Positions 43,671 through 52,804 of a stretch of 64,000 nt of DNA are shown here, one piece after another. Source of the stretch: Paractinoplanes polyasparticus. GTDB lineage: Bacteria; Actinomycetota; Actinomycetes; Mycobacteriales; Micromonosporaceae. Position 1 is the stretch's first letter, and each line of letters opens with the position of its first letter. Both the position numbers and the translations under genes were made by a program. The notes beneath the pieces were generated by a model. The model was not told where the DNA came from, did not search any database, and was given only the letters and a program-made list of their open reading frames with translations. The stretch is from assembly GCF_019710575.1 (NCBI RefSeq), contig NZ_JAHWFK010000046.1:1-64000 (forward strand), read 5' to 3'.

Positions 43671-45911
43671 ATGGTGGCAGCCGGAAAAGTCGCACCCCTC
43701 GTCCGTACCGGCCTGATCGCGGGTCTCGTGATCGCCGGTCTCGCCTACCCCCTGGCCGCCGTCGCCGGACTCGGCGTCAAGGCCGGCACCGAAGCTCTTC
43801 AGGCCATGCCGGAAGAGCTGATCGAGGTGCCGAGCGCCCAGACCACGTACGTGTACGCCAACGACGGCAAGACGCTGCTGACGATGTTCTACGAGGAGCA
43901 CCGCCGGCCGATCAAGATCGAGGACATGTCCCCGTACGTCACCCAGGCGATCGTTGCGTCCGAGGACACCCGCTTCTACGAGCACAACGGCGTCGACGCC
44001 AAGGGTGTGGCCCGCGCGTTCGTGGCCAACCAGCAGGCGGGCGGCGTCTCCCAGGGCGCGTCCACGCTGACCATGCAGTACGTGCGGATGGCGCTGCGGG
44101 ACAGCGCGCAGACGCCGAAGGAGGCGCTGGAGGCCACCGAGCAGACCACGCAGCGCAAACTGCGCGAGATGCGGCTGGCCATCGAGCTCGAGAAGCGCCT
44201 GTCCAAACAGCAGATCCTCGAGCGCTACCTGAACACGGCGTACTACGGCCACCGCGCGTACGGCATCTTCGCCGCCGCTCAGGTCTTCTTCTCGAAGACG
44301 CCGCGGGAACTCAACCTGACCGAGGCTGCCCTGCTCGCCGGCCTGGTCAAGGCGCCCTCGGCCTACGACCCGGCCACCAACGACCGCAAGGCCGCCACCG
44401 ACCGCCGCAACTACGTGATCGACCAGATGCTCAAGATCAAGGCGATCACCCCGTCGCAGGCGACCGAGGCCAAGCGCGAGAAGATCCGGCTCAACCTCAG
44501 CTCGCCGCCCAACGACTGCATCGGCATCGCCAACAAGCACAACAACTGGGGCTTCTTCTGCGACTACCTGCGGTCGTGGTGGAAGGAGCAACCCGCCTTC
44601 GGGTCCACCCCTCAGGAGCGCGAGGCGAATCTGCGGCGCGGTGGCTACCGGGTGATCACGTCGCTCGACCCGAAGATCCAGGCGTCGGCCATGAAACACA
44701 TCCTCGACAAGGAGAAGCGGCGCAGCCGGATAGCTCACGGTCAGGTGATCATCGAACCCGGCACCGGGCGGGTGCTGAGCCTGGCGGTCAACCGGCGCTA
44801 CTCGCTCGACCAGAAGGGCAACGCCAAACACAGCCGGTTCAAGGGCGTCAAGGGCAACTATCCGAACACCGTGAACCCGTTGCTCGGCGGTGGCGACATG
44901 GCCGGGTACCAGGCCGGCTCGACCTTCAAGATCTTTACCATGCTGGCCGCGCTGGACGAGGGGATGCCGCTGAGCACCTCGTTCTTCAGCCCGCCCCGGT
45001 TCTATTCGAAATACATCACCGCGCCCGGGCCGGCGACGTGCGGCGTGCACTGGTGCCCCAAGAACTCGACACCCTCGATGACCGGCCGGCAGACCATGTG
45101 GAGCGGCTTCGGCAAGTCGGTGAACACCTACTTCGTCCAGCTCGAGCAGAAGGTCGGCGCCGAGAAGGCCGTCAAGATGGCGGAGCGGCTCGGCCTGCGG
45201 TGGCGCACCGAGGTCGACCGCAGGCTGGCCTCCCCCGAGCACGCGAGCGGGTGGGGCGCCTTCACCCTCGGGGTCAGCGACGTGACCCCGGTCGAGATGG
45301 CCAACGTCTTCGCCACCCTGGCGGCCGAAGGCACCTACTGCCAGCCGCTGCCGGTCGAGGCGATCAGGACCCGGGACGGTACGGACGCGACCTACAAGGG
45401 CAAGCCGGTGGCGACGCCGCGCTGTCACCGCGCGGTCAGCGCCGACGTGGCGCGGGCGGCCACGGACGCGGCCCGGTGCGTGACCGGCTACGGCGCGGCG
45501 CGCGGCGGCTGCGGCGGGTGGGGCACCTCCGAGATGGTCTACGGGACGCTGAAGCGGCCGGTCGCGGGCAAGAGCGGCACGACCGACGCCAACAAGACGG
45601 CGTGGTTCTGCGGCTTCACTCCCCAGCTGGCGGCGGCCGCCTTCGTCGCCGACCCGGACAACCCGGAGATGAACGTGGGCTCGAACCGGTCGACCACCTC
45701 GAAGTTCACCGTCGCCGAGACTCTGAAGGACGCGCTGAAGGGACAGCCGAAGGCGAAGTTCACCCCGCCCTCGGACGACCTCGTCGACCGCTGGAGCAGC
45801 CGCGACCGTGATCGGGACCGCGACCGCGACCGCGACAGCGACAGCGACAGCGACAGCGATCGGAACCGCGACGACGGCCGGGACCGCGATCGGGAGAGCG
45901 ACGAGGCCTAG
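43671..45911 (+). CDS. Class A penicillin-binding protein (PBP1)
   Basis: 746 residues. Short cytoplasmic start and membrane helix (~12-37), then the GT51 transglycosylase domain with catalytic Glu98 (ASEDTRFYEHNG) and QGASTLTMQYVR; the transpeptidase domain has Ser417-x2-Lys420 (GSTFK), SVN and KSGT. Polymerises and cross-links peptidoglycan outside the membrane. The C-terminal ~35 residues are an Arg-Asp then Ser-Asp repeat (DRDRDR, DSDSDS), low-complexity from 6-bp DNA repeats at ~45805-45860. The stop codon lies inside the palindrome at 45905. Confidence 0.95.
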   Translation: MVAAGKVAPLVRTGLIAGLVIAGLAYPLAAVAGLGVKAGTEALQAMPEELIEVPSAQTTYVYANDGKTLLTMFYEEHRRPIKIEDMSPYVTQAIVASEDTRFYEHNGVDAKGVARAFVANQQAGGVSQGASTLTMQYVRMALRDSAQTPKEALEATEQTTQRKLREMRLAIELEKRLSKQQILERYLNTAYYGHRAYGIFAAAQVFFSKTPRELNLTEAALLAGLVKAPSAYDPATNDRKAATDRRNYVIDQMLKIKAITPSQATEAKREKIRLNLSSPPNDCIGIANKHNNWGFFCDYLRSWWKEQPAFGSTPQEREANLRRGGYRVITSLDPKIQASAMKHILDKEKRRSRIAHGQVIIEPGTGRVLSLAVNRRYSLDQKGNAKHSRFKGVKGNYPNTVNPLLGGGDMAGYQAGSTFKIFTMLAALDEGMPLSTSFFSPPRFYSKYITAPGPATCGVHWCPKNSTPSMTGRQTMWSGFGKSVNTYFVQLEQKVGAEKAVKMAERLGLRWRTEVDRRLASPEHASGWGAFTLGVSDVTPVEMANVFATLAAEGTYCQPLPVEAIRTRDGTDATYKGKPVATPRCHRAVSADVARAATDAARCVTGYGAARGGCGGWGTSEMVYGTLKRPVAGKSGTTDANKTAWFCGFTPQLAAAAFVADPDNPEMNVGSNRSTTSKFTVAETLKDALKGQPKAKFTPPSDDLVDRWSSRDRDRDRDRDRDSDSDSDSDRNRDDGRDRDRESDEA

Positions 45912-45979
45912 GGTCTGTTTCGCAGCGGGGGTGGGAGCGAGGCGCAGCCCCGGCCCCGCTGCGAAACAGACCCTAGGCC
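45905..45979. repeat. Palindromic element, family B copy 2 (short)
   Basis: Perfect 26-bp inverted repeat, arms 45905-45930 and 45954-45979, loop of 23 bases. The arms contain the TAG stop codons of both convergent neighbours within CCTAGG. Likely works as bidirectional terminator. Confidence 0.85.
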
Positions 45980-46575
45980 GCCACGGCCGGCCGGCGGCGC
46001 GGTGGACGCCATCGGCTGTCGCGGCCGGCCAGCGCGAGTGCGTGGTCGAGGAGCGTGGCCTCGTCGTCCAGGGGCACGACCGGGCCGAACAGACCGGGCG
46101 TGCCCTCGGCGGGCCCCTGCGCCAGGAACTCGATGAGGATCTCGAGAGTGCGCGGGTCCGCGAAGTATTCCTGACCGGTGGCTCGGGCGAGGTCCCACCC
46201 GTGCATGATCACCTCGGTCATCGCGACGTGACCCAACGCGGCAGCGGGCATGGTGACCCCGCCCGCCTGGGACGTGCCCGTCCAGGCGGCCGGATCTTTC
46301 CACGACGTGGCGAGATCTTCGAGCAGGACGGGCAGGCGGCTGCGCCAGTGGCGGGTCAGATGGTGGGCGGAGGGCTCGGGCGCGGAATCGTCGACCCGTT
46401 TGTGGGCGCCCTGGGTGAAGGCCACGGACAGGCCCATCAGATGGTCGAGCAGGGTGGCGACGGTCCACCCGGGGCACGGCGTGGGATTGGCCAGCTCACC
46501 GTTGTCGACGCCGAGCAGCAGAGCCCGCAGCACCCGCACCGGTGGGTCAAAGTCCAGAGGAACACGATCGGCCAC
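45973..46575 (-). CDS. TIGR03086-type (mycothiol-dependent maleylpyruvate isomerase/DinB fold) protein
   Basis: 200 residues from GTG 46575, six bases after AAGGAGG; ATGs at 46581 and 46596 fit less well. The four-helix DinB/MDMPI pattern is seen: PTPCPGWTVATLLDHLMG (metal His) and LGHVAMTEVIMHGWDLARATGQ (two further His ligands). Probably a metal-dependent thiol S-transferase; the substrate is unknown. Confidence 0.82.
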   Translation of the reverse strand: MADRVPLDFDPPVRVLRALLLGVDNGELANPTPCPGWTVATLLDHLMGLSVAFTQGAHKRVDDSAPEPSAHHLTRHWRSRLPVLLEDLATSWKDPAAWTGTSQAGGVTMPAAALGHVAMTEVIMHGWDLARATGQEYFADPRTLEILIEFLAQGPAEGTPGLFGPVVPLDDEATLLDHALALAGRDSRWRPPRRRPAVAA

Positions 46576-46732
46576 GGCCATCCTCCTTCGCGTCATGCCT
46601 GTTAACCCCACGTTACGGGTGGGGTGCGACACTTTTCTGCTCGGCGAAGGGCGTTTTCACGGATGCTTCCCGGAGTCAGGCATTCCGACATTTCGATCTT
46701 GCGGAGCGTCGTTTTCCGGATTGACGAACTGG

Positions 46733-48253
46733 TCAGGCCGTGGTGATGTCCACCGTGTCGTTCAGGTTCGGCGCGACCGGAGCCGGCTTGTACTGGGCCG
46801 GCTGGTGCTGAGCCGGCTGGTGCTGAGCCGGGGCCTGCGGCGGAGGCGGCGACATCGGCGGCACGGGTCGCAGTGGGATCGGCGGCAGCAGCTGCGCCGG
46901 GCCGGCCACGGCGGCCGCGACGACCCGCTTGGCGATCTCGGGCGCTGCCGCCCAGTGCAGGCCTAGCTGCGAGGCGTGCACCTGACGCCAGACGAAGCCC
47001 TCCGGATTGCCGCCCGACCAGGTCCAGGCGGGCACGGCGCCGGCACGCGGCGTGACGATGGCCCGGTGCTGCTTGTAGCCGGTGATGCGGGCTCCGGTCG
47101 GGGCCAGCGGCGAGGTGGCCGGCGCGGTGGCCTCGCGATAGCCGGCGACGGTCTGCTCACCGGTCACCGAGGTGGCGTCGAGCACGCCGCACATCGGGCG
47201 GCCGTCCAGGTCGCGGCCCAGCCAGGGCAGGGCCACCCCCTCGGCGATCACCGGCCAGCCGTCGGCGGCGAACTGGGCCACCGAGGAACACAACCGGCGG
47301 TTGGCCGATAGTTCCTCGGCGTACCCCTCGGGCAGTCCGGCCCCGACCACGAGCGCCCGGGTGCCGGCGGGCAGGCCCTCGTCGCGCAGCGGGTCGACCA
47401 CGGCCACGTCGGCGCCGGCCGCGGTCAGCAGTTCGGCCGTCTCGACGTACGTGTAGGGCGCGCCCGGCCCACCGGCCAGAGCCACCACCGGACGCTGCTC
47501 GAAGACCTCGGCCCCGGCCGCCTCGGCCGGAGTCCACAGCGGCCCCGGCAGGGCGGGCGCGGAACCGGCCAGCGCCACGATCCGGTCGAGGTCGAGACTG
47601 CCCGCCACCGCCTCGCCGAGCCGGCGCACCGCGCGGACAGCCTCGACCGTGCGGTGCGCGACCGGCACCGGGCCGTGCGACCGGGCGGGCAGCACGTTGG
47701 GCAGATCGCCGCGACGCAGCGCGCCGAGCACCGGCATGCCGATGTCGTCGAGCGCCGTCCGCAGCATCTGCTCGTGGCGGGGCGAGGCGACCCGGTTGAG
47801 GACGACCCCGCCCAGGTGCACCATCTCGTCGAACATGCGGAAACCGTGCACGAGCGCGGCCAGCGAATGCCCCATCGAGGCGACGTCGACGACCAGCACG
47901 ACCGGAGCCCGCAGCACAGCGGCCACGGCGGCGGTGCCGTCGATCTCGGGCTGACCGGTCAGCGAGTCGAACAGGCCCATCGCGCCCTCGATCACCGACA
48001 GCTGGGTGCCGGAGGCCCCGTGCTGGAAGAGCGGCGCGATGCGCTGCGCGCCGACCAGCCGCGGGTCGAGGTTGCGGCCGGGTCGTCCGGCGGCCAGACC
48101 GAGGTACGCGGCGTCGGTGTGGTCCGGGCCGACCTTGAACCCGGCCACCGGGATGCCGCGGGCCGCGCACGCCGCCAGCAGGCCGACCGCGATCGCGGTC
48201 TTGCCGTGCCCCGAGGCGGGGGCGCTCACGACCAGGCGGGGCTGGGCGCTCAT
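46733..48253 (-). CDS. cobB: Cobyrinate a,c-diamide synthase (CobB/CbiA) lacking the glutaminase Cys
   Basis: 506 residues from ATG 48253. N-terminal ATPase domain VVSAPASGHGKTAIAVGLL, GFKVGPDHTDAAYL, SVIEGAMGLFDS. The C-terminal amidotransferase-type domain retains the scaffold (GAGLPEGYAEELSANRRL, GYKQHRA with the His), but the nucleophile elbow reads AEGVALPWLG where the family has AECGGLMYL, placing Gly339 at the Cys site. A Pro/Gln-rich tail (~40 residues, AQHQPAQHQPAQ) follows. Amidates the a and c side chains of cobyrinate; may depend on ammonia or another glutaminase. Confidence 0.88.
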   Translation of the reverse strand: MSAQPRLVVSAPASGHGKTAIAVGLLAACAARGIPVAGFKVGPDHTDAAYLGLAAGRPGRNLDPRLVGAQRIAPLFQHGASGTQLSVIEGAMGLFDSLTGQPEIDGTAAVAAVLRAPVVLVVDVASMGHSLAALVHGFRMFDEMVHLGGVVLNRVASPRHEQMLRTALDDIGMPVLGALRRGDLPNVLPARSHGPVPVAHRTVEAVRAVRRLGEAVAGSLDLDRIVALAGSAPALPGPLWTPAEAAGAEVFEQRPVVALAGGPGAPYTYVETAELLTAAGADVAVVDPLRDEGLPAGTRALVVGAGLPEGYAEELSANRRLCSSVAQFAADGWPVIAEGVALPWLGRDLDGRPMCGVLDATSVTGEQTVAGYREATAPATSPLAPTGARITGYKQHRAIVTPRAGAVPAWTWSGGNPEGFVWRQVHASQLGLHWAAAPEIAKRVVAAAVAGPAQLLPPIPLRPVPPMSPPPPQAPAQHQPAQHQPAQYKPAPVAPNLNDTVDITTA

Positions 48254-48610
48254 CGTGTCTTCCCGGGCCTTTCTGCTGCCGGCCCGGGGTGACCCCGCCG
48301 GCCTCGTGCCAGTCACCGGCCGGGGCTGCTTCCCCGCCGGCTCGCGCTTTAACCAGCCAAGACGTTTCCTGATTGGTCTCGCACCGGTGCCGAGCCCGAT
48401 GTTTACCGCGTCGATCCGGTGCCAATCGCCGGCCGGGTGTGATCCCGCGCCGACTTCGTATCATCCCCGGGCCCGGCGTCCTGCCGCCGACACACTGTCT
48501 GTCGCCGTCTCGAACTCCCACCCGCTCGGCGTGGTGCCGTTGCCGCCCGGGTGTTGCCCCTTGCTCCCGCCCAGCTTGGTGCGCCGAGCAGGCCATGCGT
48601 CTTGCCGTTG

Positions 48611-48700
48611 CCGGCCCGATGCCTCGGTCCGGCCCGATCCTTCCGGCCCGATGCTTCCGGCCCGGCCCGATGCTTCGGGTCCTCCCGATGCTTCCGGCCA
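48611..48700. repeat. Degenerate tandem repeat, CCGGCCCGATGCTTC unit
   Basis: About six imperfect copies of CCCGATGCTTC with CCGG spacers at irregular 14-20 bp intervals. Non-coding on both strands in any supported gene. Confidence 0.65.
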
Positions 48701-48880
48701 AGGCCTATGTCTCCGGTTCAGCCCGTTGCTCTCGGTGCCGACTCGGATGCTTTCCGATTCGGCGCCGGCAGCCGTTGCTGTTGCCGTTGTTTGCAGTGCC
48801 CATAGCCGTTGCCGGCCCGGTGTTTGCGTTGCCGGACAGGGACAGTACCTGGCTCCGGCAGGCGGCGACCGCGCGACGGG

Positions 48881-48886
48881 TAGCCT
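48881..48886 (+). promoter_or_regulatory. -10 hexamer of leaderless SURF1 gene
   Basis: TAGCCT, six bases, GTG at 48893; identical to sites at 9190 and 61915. Confidence 0.5.
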
Positions 48887-48892
48887 CGTTGC

Positions 48893-50023
48893 GTGTACCG
48901 CTTCCTGCTGAGCCCGCGCTGGCTGGCCGCGGCCGCGCTCGCGGTGGCCGCCGCTCTGGTCATGGTGATGCTCGGCAACTGGCAGCTGCGACGGTACGAG
49001 GAGCGCAGCGCGACAAACGACCGGATCGATGCCGCTGATTCGGTGGCCGCCGTTCCGCTCACCTCGGTGCTCACCCGGCCGACCGCGCCGGGCACGGCCG
49101 GAACTTCTCCGGGCAAGAATTTGGCCTGGACGAAGGTGACGGTTTCCGGTCAATACGACCCTTCGCACGAGATCCAGGCGCGCGGTCGCACGGTCAACGG
49201 CGACGTCGGCTTCGAGATCGTCACGCCGCTCGTGCTGGCCGACGGCACAGCGGTGCTGGTCGACCGGGGCTGGGTGCCGGCGCCGCCCGGCGGCGCGCTC
49301 GCCGCACCCGTGGCGCCACCCGCGCCGACCGGCCCGGTGACGGTAGTCGGCCAGATCCACCTGTCGGAAAGCCGACCCGTGGCGGTGGAACGCCGCGACG
49401 GCCGCCTGGACACCCGCCGGATCTCCCTGCCCCGCCTAGCGCCCGAAATGCCCTACCCCGTGTACGGCGCCTACGTGCTCTTGACCGAGCAGACCCCCGC
49501 CGCCGACGCCGCCTTCACCAGCATCCCGATCGACCACGAGGACGCCTGGCAGAACGGCGGCTACGCCGTGCAGTGGTGGCTGTTCGCGCTCATGGCCCTC
49601 GCCGCCTACGTCTACTACGCCCGCAAAGAGGCCCACGGCGGCAGCGACCAGCGGGCTCGCGAGCGCGCCCCCACCCGCCCACGCCCCGACTCAGGCGACC
49701 GAGTCGACGACGCCGACCGCAGGCGGGACGCCACCGGCGACCGCGTGGACGAAGCCGACCGGCCCCGCACCGGAGGCGACCGCGTGGAAGACGCCGACCG
49801 CAAGCTCGCCGCCACTGCCAACCGCGCAGACGAAGCCGGCCGGCGCCGCACAGAAGGCGACCGCGTGGAAGAGGCTGACCGCAAGCTCGCCGCCACCGCC
49901 AACCGCGTAGAGGAAGTCGACCGGCGCCGCAGTGGAGGCGACCGCGTGGAAGAGGCTGATCGCCGTGCCGCCGCTGCAGCCGCCGGCGACCGGGTCGCGG
50001 AAGCCGACCGCCGACGGGGTTGA
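48893..50023 (+). CDS. SURF1-family cytochrome oxidase biogenesis protein with repetitive C-terminal tail
   Basis: 376 residues. SURF1 core: N-terminal helix FLLSPRWLAAAALAVAAALVMVMLGNWQLRR, the conserved VTVSGQYDPSHEI, VLVDRGWVP and a C-terminal helix GGYAVQWWLFALMALAAYVYYARKE. SURF1 assists haem a insertion into the aa3 oxidase. From about residue 260 a charged tail repeats a 27-residue unit (DRVEEADRKLAATA then NRVEEVDRRRSGG), likely coiled-coil or disordered in the cytoplasm; it is not part of the family. GTG start, leaderless layout. Confidence 0.88.
   Translation: MYRFLLSPRWLAAAALAVAAALVMVMLGNWQLRRYEERSATNDRIDAADSVAAVPLTSVLTRPTAPGTAGTSPGKNLAWTKVTVSGQYDPSHEIQARGRTVNGDVGFEIVTPLVLADGTAVLVDRGWVPAPPGGALAAPVAPPAPTGPVTVVGQIHLSESRPVAVERRDGRLDTRRISLPRLAPEMPYPVYGAYVLLTEQTPAADAAFTSIPIDHEDAWQNGGYAVQWWLFALMALAAYVYYARKEAHGGSDQRARERAPTRPRPDSGDRVDDADRRRDATGDRVDEADRPRTGGDRVEDADRKLAATANRADEAGRRRTEGDRVEEADRKLAATANRVEEVDRRRSGGDRVEEADRRAAAAAAGDRVAEADRRRG
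49697..50020 (+). repeat. 81-bp tandem repeat encoding the SURF1 tail
   Basis: Clear full units start at 49778 and 49859, with a partial third from 49940 and diverged copies before 49778. Each unit is 27 codons made of a 14- plus 13-residue pair. Confidence 0.85.
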
Positions 50024-50835
50024 TCCCGGACAGGGTCGCGTCCCGGGACAGCCCGGCCCGGGCTACCTCGGCTGCCTACGGTCGGACGGGTGACTGCTGA
50101 TCGTCGGTGATGCCGGCCTCAACCGTGCGGATGCTGAGGCAAGTCTCGCGTCCGGTGACCGCTTCGAGGAGCCGACCGCAATCGGTCCGCCTCGGCTGCC
50201 ACGCAGCGTGGTCGCTGGTCCGACGCCCACCGTGTGCAGACGGCCATGCCGCCAACTGGGCCAGTTCCGCGCAGCGCAGGCCGGCGGTGATGAGCGTGGA
50301 CGAGCGCCCGCCTCCGACTGCGCGGCTGCGTGGCCACACGCCCAGGACGCCGTTGGCCGGGCAGCGGATCTCGTCGTTCATCATTTCGCTGCGGTGCTAG
50401 CCACCGCACTGAGACACGGGCGCGGGACCTGCCCTTCAGGACGGGCCCGGGACGACACGTGGGGCGACTCTGCATCCAGCGCGGCCGACTCGATCCCCAT
50501 GGTCGGGCCGCCCGGCGCTGCCCGTTCTCACCGGCCGGATCGCCGGCTCGGCCTCCGCACTGGGCGGCAACCGGGCCCTGTGGGAATTCGTCGCGAAACC
50601 TACCTCGACGGACCGCCTCGGCGGAGGGCCTCGCCCCACGGCTGCGGTGCTGGCCTGCCGGCATCTGGACGGCCAGTAGGGCGATGTCGGCGGAGACATC
50701 GAGCCGCTGCCCAGCTCGTCGATCGGCCAAGCCCGCCTCGCGCGAGACAGCGATTCGCGCCGCACTTCACCGAGGAGACCGGGATCGTCGCCGAGAGCGG
50801 TGTTGCACGGCGCGCTGGTCTCGTGGCGGCCGCGG
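50024..50835. other. Degenerate region without an intact gene
   Basis: No frame reads through with coding-like composition. One minus-strand stretch (about 50680-50700) reads SADIALLAVQMPAG, close to the DDIALLAVR end of SpoIIE-type phosphatases, and downstream fragments in other frames could be its decayed ATP-binding partner. Best read as a decaying regulator gene; weak evidence. Confidence 0.35.
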
Positions 50836-52416
50836 TCAGGGCTGATCCGGCCGGGGGAAGCTGCCGATGCTGCGGACCATGTCGATCGTGTCGGCCTCGG
50901 CCGCGGGCTTGTCGTCCCGGTAGCGGAGCACCCGGGCGAAGCGCAGGGCCACGCCGCCGGGATAGCGCGGGGACGTCTGCACGCCGTCGAAGGCGATCTC
51001 GACGACCTGTTCGGGGCGCACCCGCACCACCCAGCCGTCGTCGGCGGTGGCCAGCTGCTGGAAGCGTTCGGTCTGCCAGCGCAGCAGCTCGTCGGTGAGG
51101 CCCTTGAAGGTCTTGCCGAGCATCACGAAGCCGCCCGATTCGGGGTCGCGGGCGCCCAGATGCAGGTTGGACAGCCAGCCCTTGCGCCGGCCGTGCCCCC
51201 ACTCGACGGCGAGAACGACGAGGTCGAGGGTGTGCCGGGGTTTGACCTTGACCCAGGCCGAGCCGCGCCGGCCCACGTCGTAGGGGGCCTCGGACGCCTT
51301 GATGACGACGCCCTCCTGCCCGGCCGCGAGCGCGGCGGCGAAGGCTGCGGCCGCCTCTTCCTCGCTGGTCACGGCGGTGCGACCGACGAGGAGCTCAGCC
51401 GGCAGGGCATCGGCCAGCGCCGCCCACCGGACCCGGCCCGGCTCGTCGAGCAGGTCGGCGCCGTCCAAATGGAGGACGTCGAAGAAGAAGGGCACCAGAG
51501 CGAGCGGAGGCGCCCCACCCTGCGCAGCGCCGCTTGCGACGGCCGTCTTGCGGGAAGCGGCGGCGCCGCGCGTGGCGGCCCGGCTGGAAGTCTCTTGGAA
51601 CGGGCGCGGGCGGCCGGAGGCGTCGAGTGTCATCGCCTCGCCGTCGAGCACGACCTCGCGCAGCGGCAGCTTGCGGACAGCCTCGACCACCTCGGGCATG
51701 CGGGCGGTGATGTCGTCGAGGCTGCGGGTGAAGACCGCCACCTCGTCGCCGGAGCGGTGCACCTGGATGCGGATGCCGTCGAGCTTCACGTCGACCGTGG
51801 CCGGGGTGCCCGTGGCCAGCAGAGCGGCCCCCACGTCGGGCGCGCTCTGGGCCAGCATCGGCGTCAGCGGCGTGCCCACCCGCAGACTGATCTCGGCCAA
51901 CGCGACGGCCCCGCCCGCGAGCGCCGCCACCGCGACCTGCTTCAGGTCGCCCGAGAGCAACAGGGCCCGGCGCACCGCGGTCAGCGGAACCTCGGCCGCC
52001 TTGGCGATCGCGTCGGCGAGCAGCCCGGCCTGGGCGCCCTGTCGCAGCTCGCCGCTGAACAAGCCGACCAGCAGTCGCTGCTCGTCGGCCGTGGCCGCGC
52101 CGAAGAGCGCCGCCACCAGATCGCGCCGCCGAGCCTGCGACCCGGCCCCGGCGACCACGGAGATCTCGGCGACCAGCGCATCGACCGCACCCACGGTGAG
52201 GCTGGGGGCCTCGGCGGGCGCCGGCCGATCGCGCAGGCTCGCATAGCCCACCCCGGTCTGCCGCTGCCGCAGCTCACCCGCCAGATAGGCCGAGCCGGCG
52301 GCGATCTCGTCGGGGTCGAGCGCGCGCAGGGCGCCGGCCAGCAGCTCGACCTTCGCCTTGCGCCCCGAGGTCGCCGCGACGGCCGCCGAGGTCGCCGCCA
52401 GGTCTACGAATCGCAC
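50836..52416 (-). CDS. ligB: ATP-dependent DNA ligase (LigB-like)
   Basis: 526 residues from GTG 52416. N-terminal helical DNA-binding domain (FVDLAATSAAVAATSGRKAKVELLA...), adenylation domain with Lys211 in VKLDGIR, motif IV-type EGVVIKA and V KVKPRHTLD, then an OB domain. Seals nicks using ATP. It carries a low-complexity insertion (SSRAATRGAAASRKTAVASG) between motif III and the FDVLHLDG strand. CAGGAT lies exactly six bases before the chosen GTG, supporting it over GTG 52422. Confidence 0.92.
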   Translation of the reverse strand: MRFVDLAATSAAVAATSGRKAKVELLAGALRALDPDEIAAGSAYLAGELRQRQTGVGYASLRDRPAPAEAPSLTVGAVDALVAEISVVAGAGSQARRRDLVAALFGAATADEQRLLVGLFSGELRQGAQAGLLADAIAKAAEVPLTAVRRALLLSGDLKQVAVAALAGGAVALAEISLRVGTPLTPMLAQSAPDVGAALLATGTPATVDVKLDGIRIQVHRSGDEVAVFTRSLDDITARMPEVVEAVRKLPLREVVLDGEAMTLDASGRPRPFQETSSRAATRGAAASRKTAVASGAAQGGAPPLALVPFFFDVLHLDGADLLDEPGRVRWAALADALPAELLVGRTAVTSEEEAAAAFAAALAAGQEGVVIKASEAPYDVGRRGSAWVKVKPRHTLDLVVLAVEWGHGRRKGWLSNLHLGARDPESGGFVMLGKTFKGLTDELLRWQTERFQQLATADDGWVVRVRPEQVVEIAFDGVQTSPRYPGGVALRFARVLRYRDDKPAAEADTIDMVRSIGSFPRPDQP

Positions 52417-52422
52417 TCCCAC

Positions 52423-52428
52423 ATCCTG
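52423..52428 (-). promoter_or_regulatory. -10 hexamer of leaderless ligB
   Basis: Minus-strand CAGGAT, six bases, GTG at 52416. Confidence 0.45.
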
Positions 52429-52483
52429 GCAGCACCCCCTGACACTTTTCGGCCCGTTGCGGGCGCGCGACGGATCGGAGGGA

Positions 52484-52798
52484 TCAGGCGGCGCGGGGCT
52501 CGGCGATGCGGAACCCGCGCGCCCGGACAGCCTCGGCGACACGCGTCACCTGGGCGTCGATGGCGCAGAGGGTGGCCGAGAGCTCGTCGAGATGGTCGGT
52601 GAGGGCGCCGTCGTCCCAGTCGGCCACGTCGAGCTGGTCCATCGCCAGCACGGCGGAGCGCAGGCGGGCGATGGATTCCAGACGATCACGGGAACGGAGA
52701 CGGTCGATCGCGTTGCGCGGCCCGGCGCGCATCGGCCGCACCACCAGAGACACCGAGGCGGGCCCCGGGGTGACAACAGGCTCAGTGTTCGAACGCAT
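52484..52798 (-). CDS. Small hypothetical protein
   Basis: 104 residues; basic N-terminal half (RPMRAGPRNAIDRLRSRDRLESIARLRSAVLAMD) and helical C-terminal half (DELSATLCAIDAQVTRVAEAVRARGFRI) suggest a small helical protein. TAGGAT is six bases before the ATG, the clearest leaderless signature on this strand. No family recognised. Confidence 0.6.
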   Translation of the reverse strand: MRSNTEPVVTPGPASVSLVVRPMRAGPRNAIDRLRSRDRLESIARLRSAVLAMDQLDVADWDDGALTDHLDELSATLCAIDAQVTRVAEAVRARGFRIAEPRAA

Positions 52799-52804
52799 GT
52801 TCTA

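Larger units (their letters stand above)
48254..48892. other. Gene-free interval upstream of cobB and SURF1
   Basis: No supported gene in 640 bp. It contains a degenerate tandem repeat at 48611-48700 and, near 48254-48430, GC-rich sequence that I checked for a cobalamin riboswitch without finding the conserved core. The SURF1 promoter is at its right end. Confidence 0.6.

Noticed and set aside
45805..45860. CRISPR-like or regulatory repeat
   Set aside because: It is a 6-bp coding repeat making the Asp-Arg/Asp-Ser tail of the PBP, with no spacers.
48254..48430. Possible cobalamin riboswitch upstream of cobB (GGTGCGAGACC and GGGAAGACACG on the minus strand)
   Set aside because: Only fragments resemble the B12 box. 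The conserved CCCGCCACTGT-type core and spacing are missing, so I do not call it.
50076..50400. Tyrosine recombinase fragment suggested by LITAGLRCAELAQL on the minus strand
   Set aside because: No catalytic Arg-His-Tyr region follows in any frame; the match is too short.
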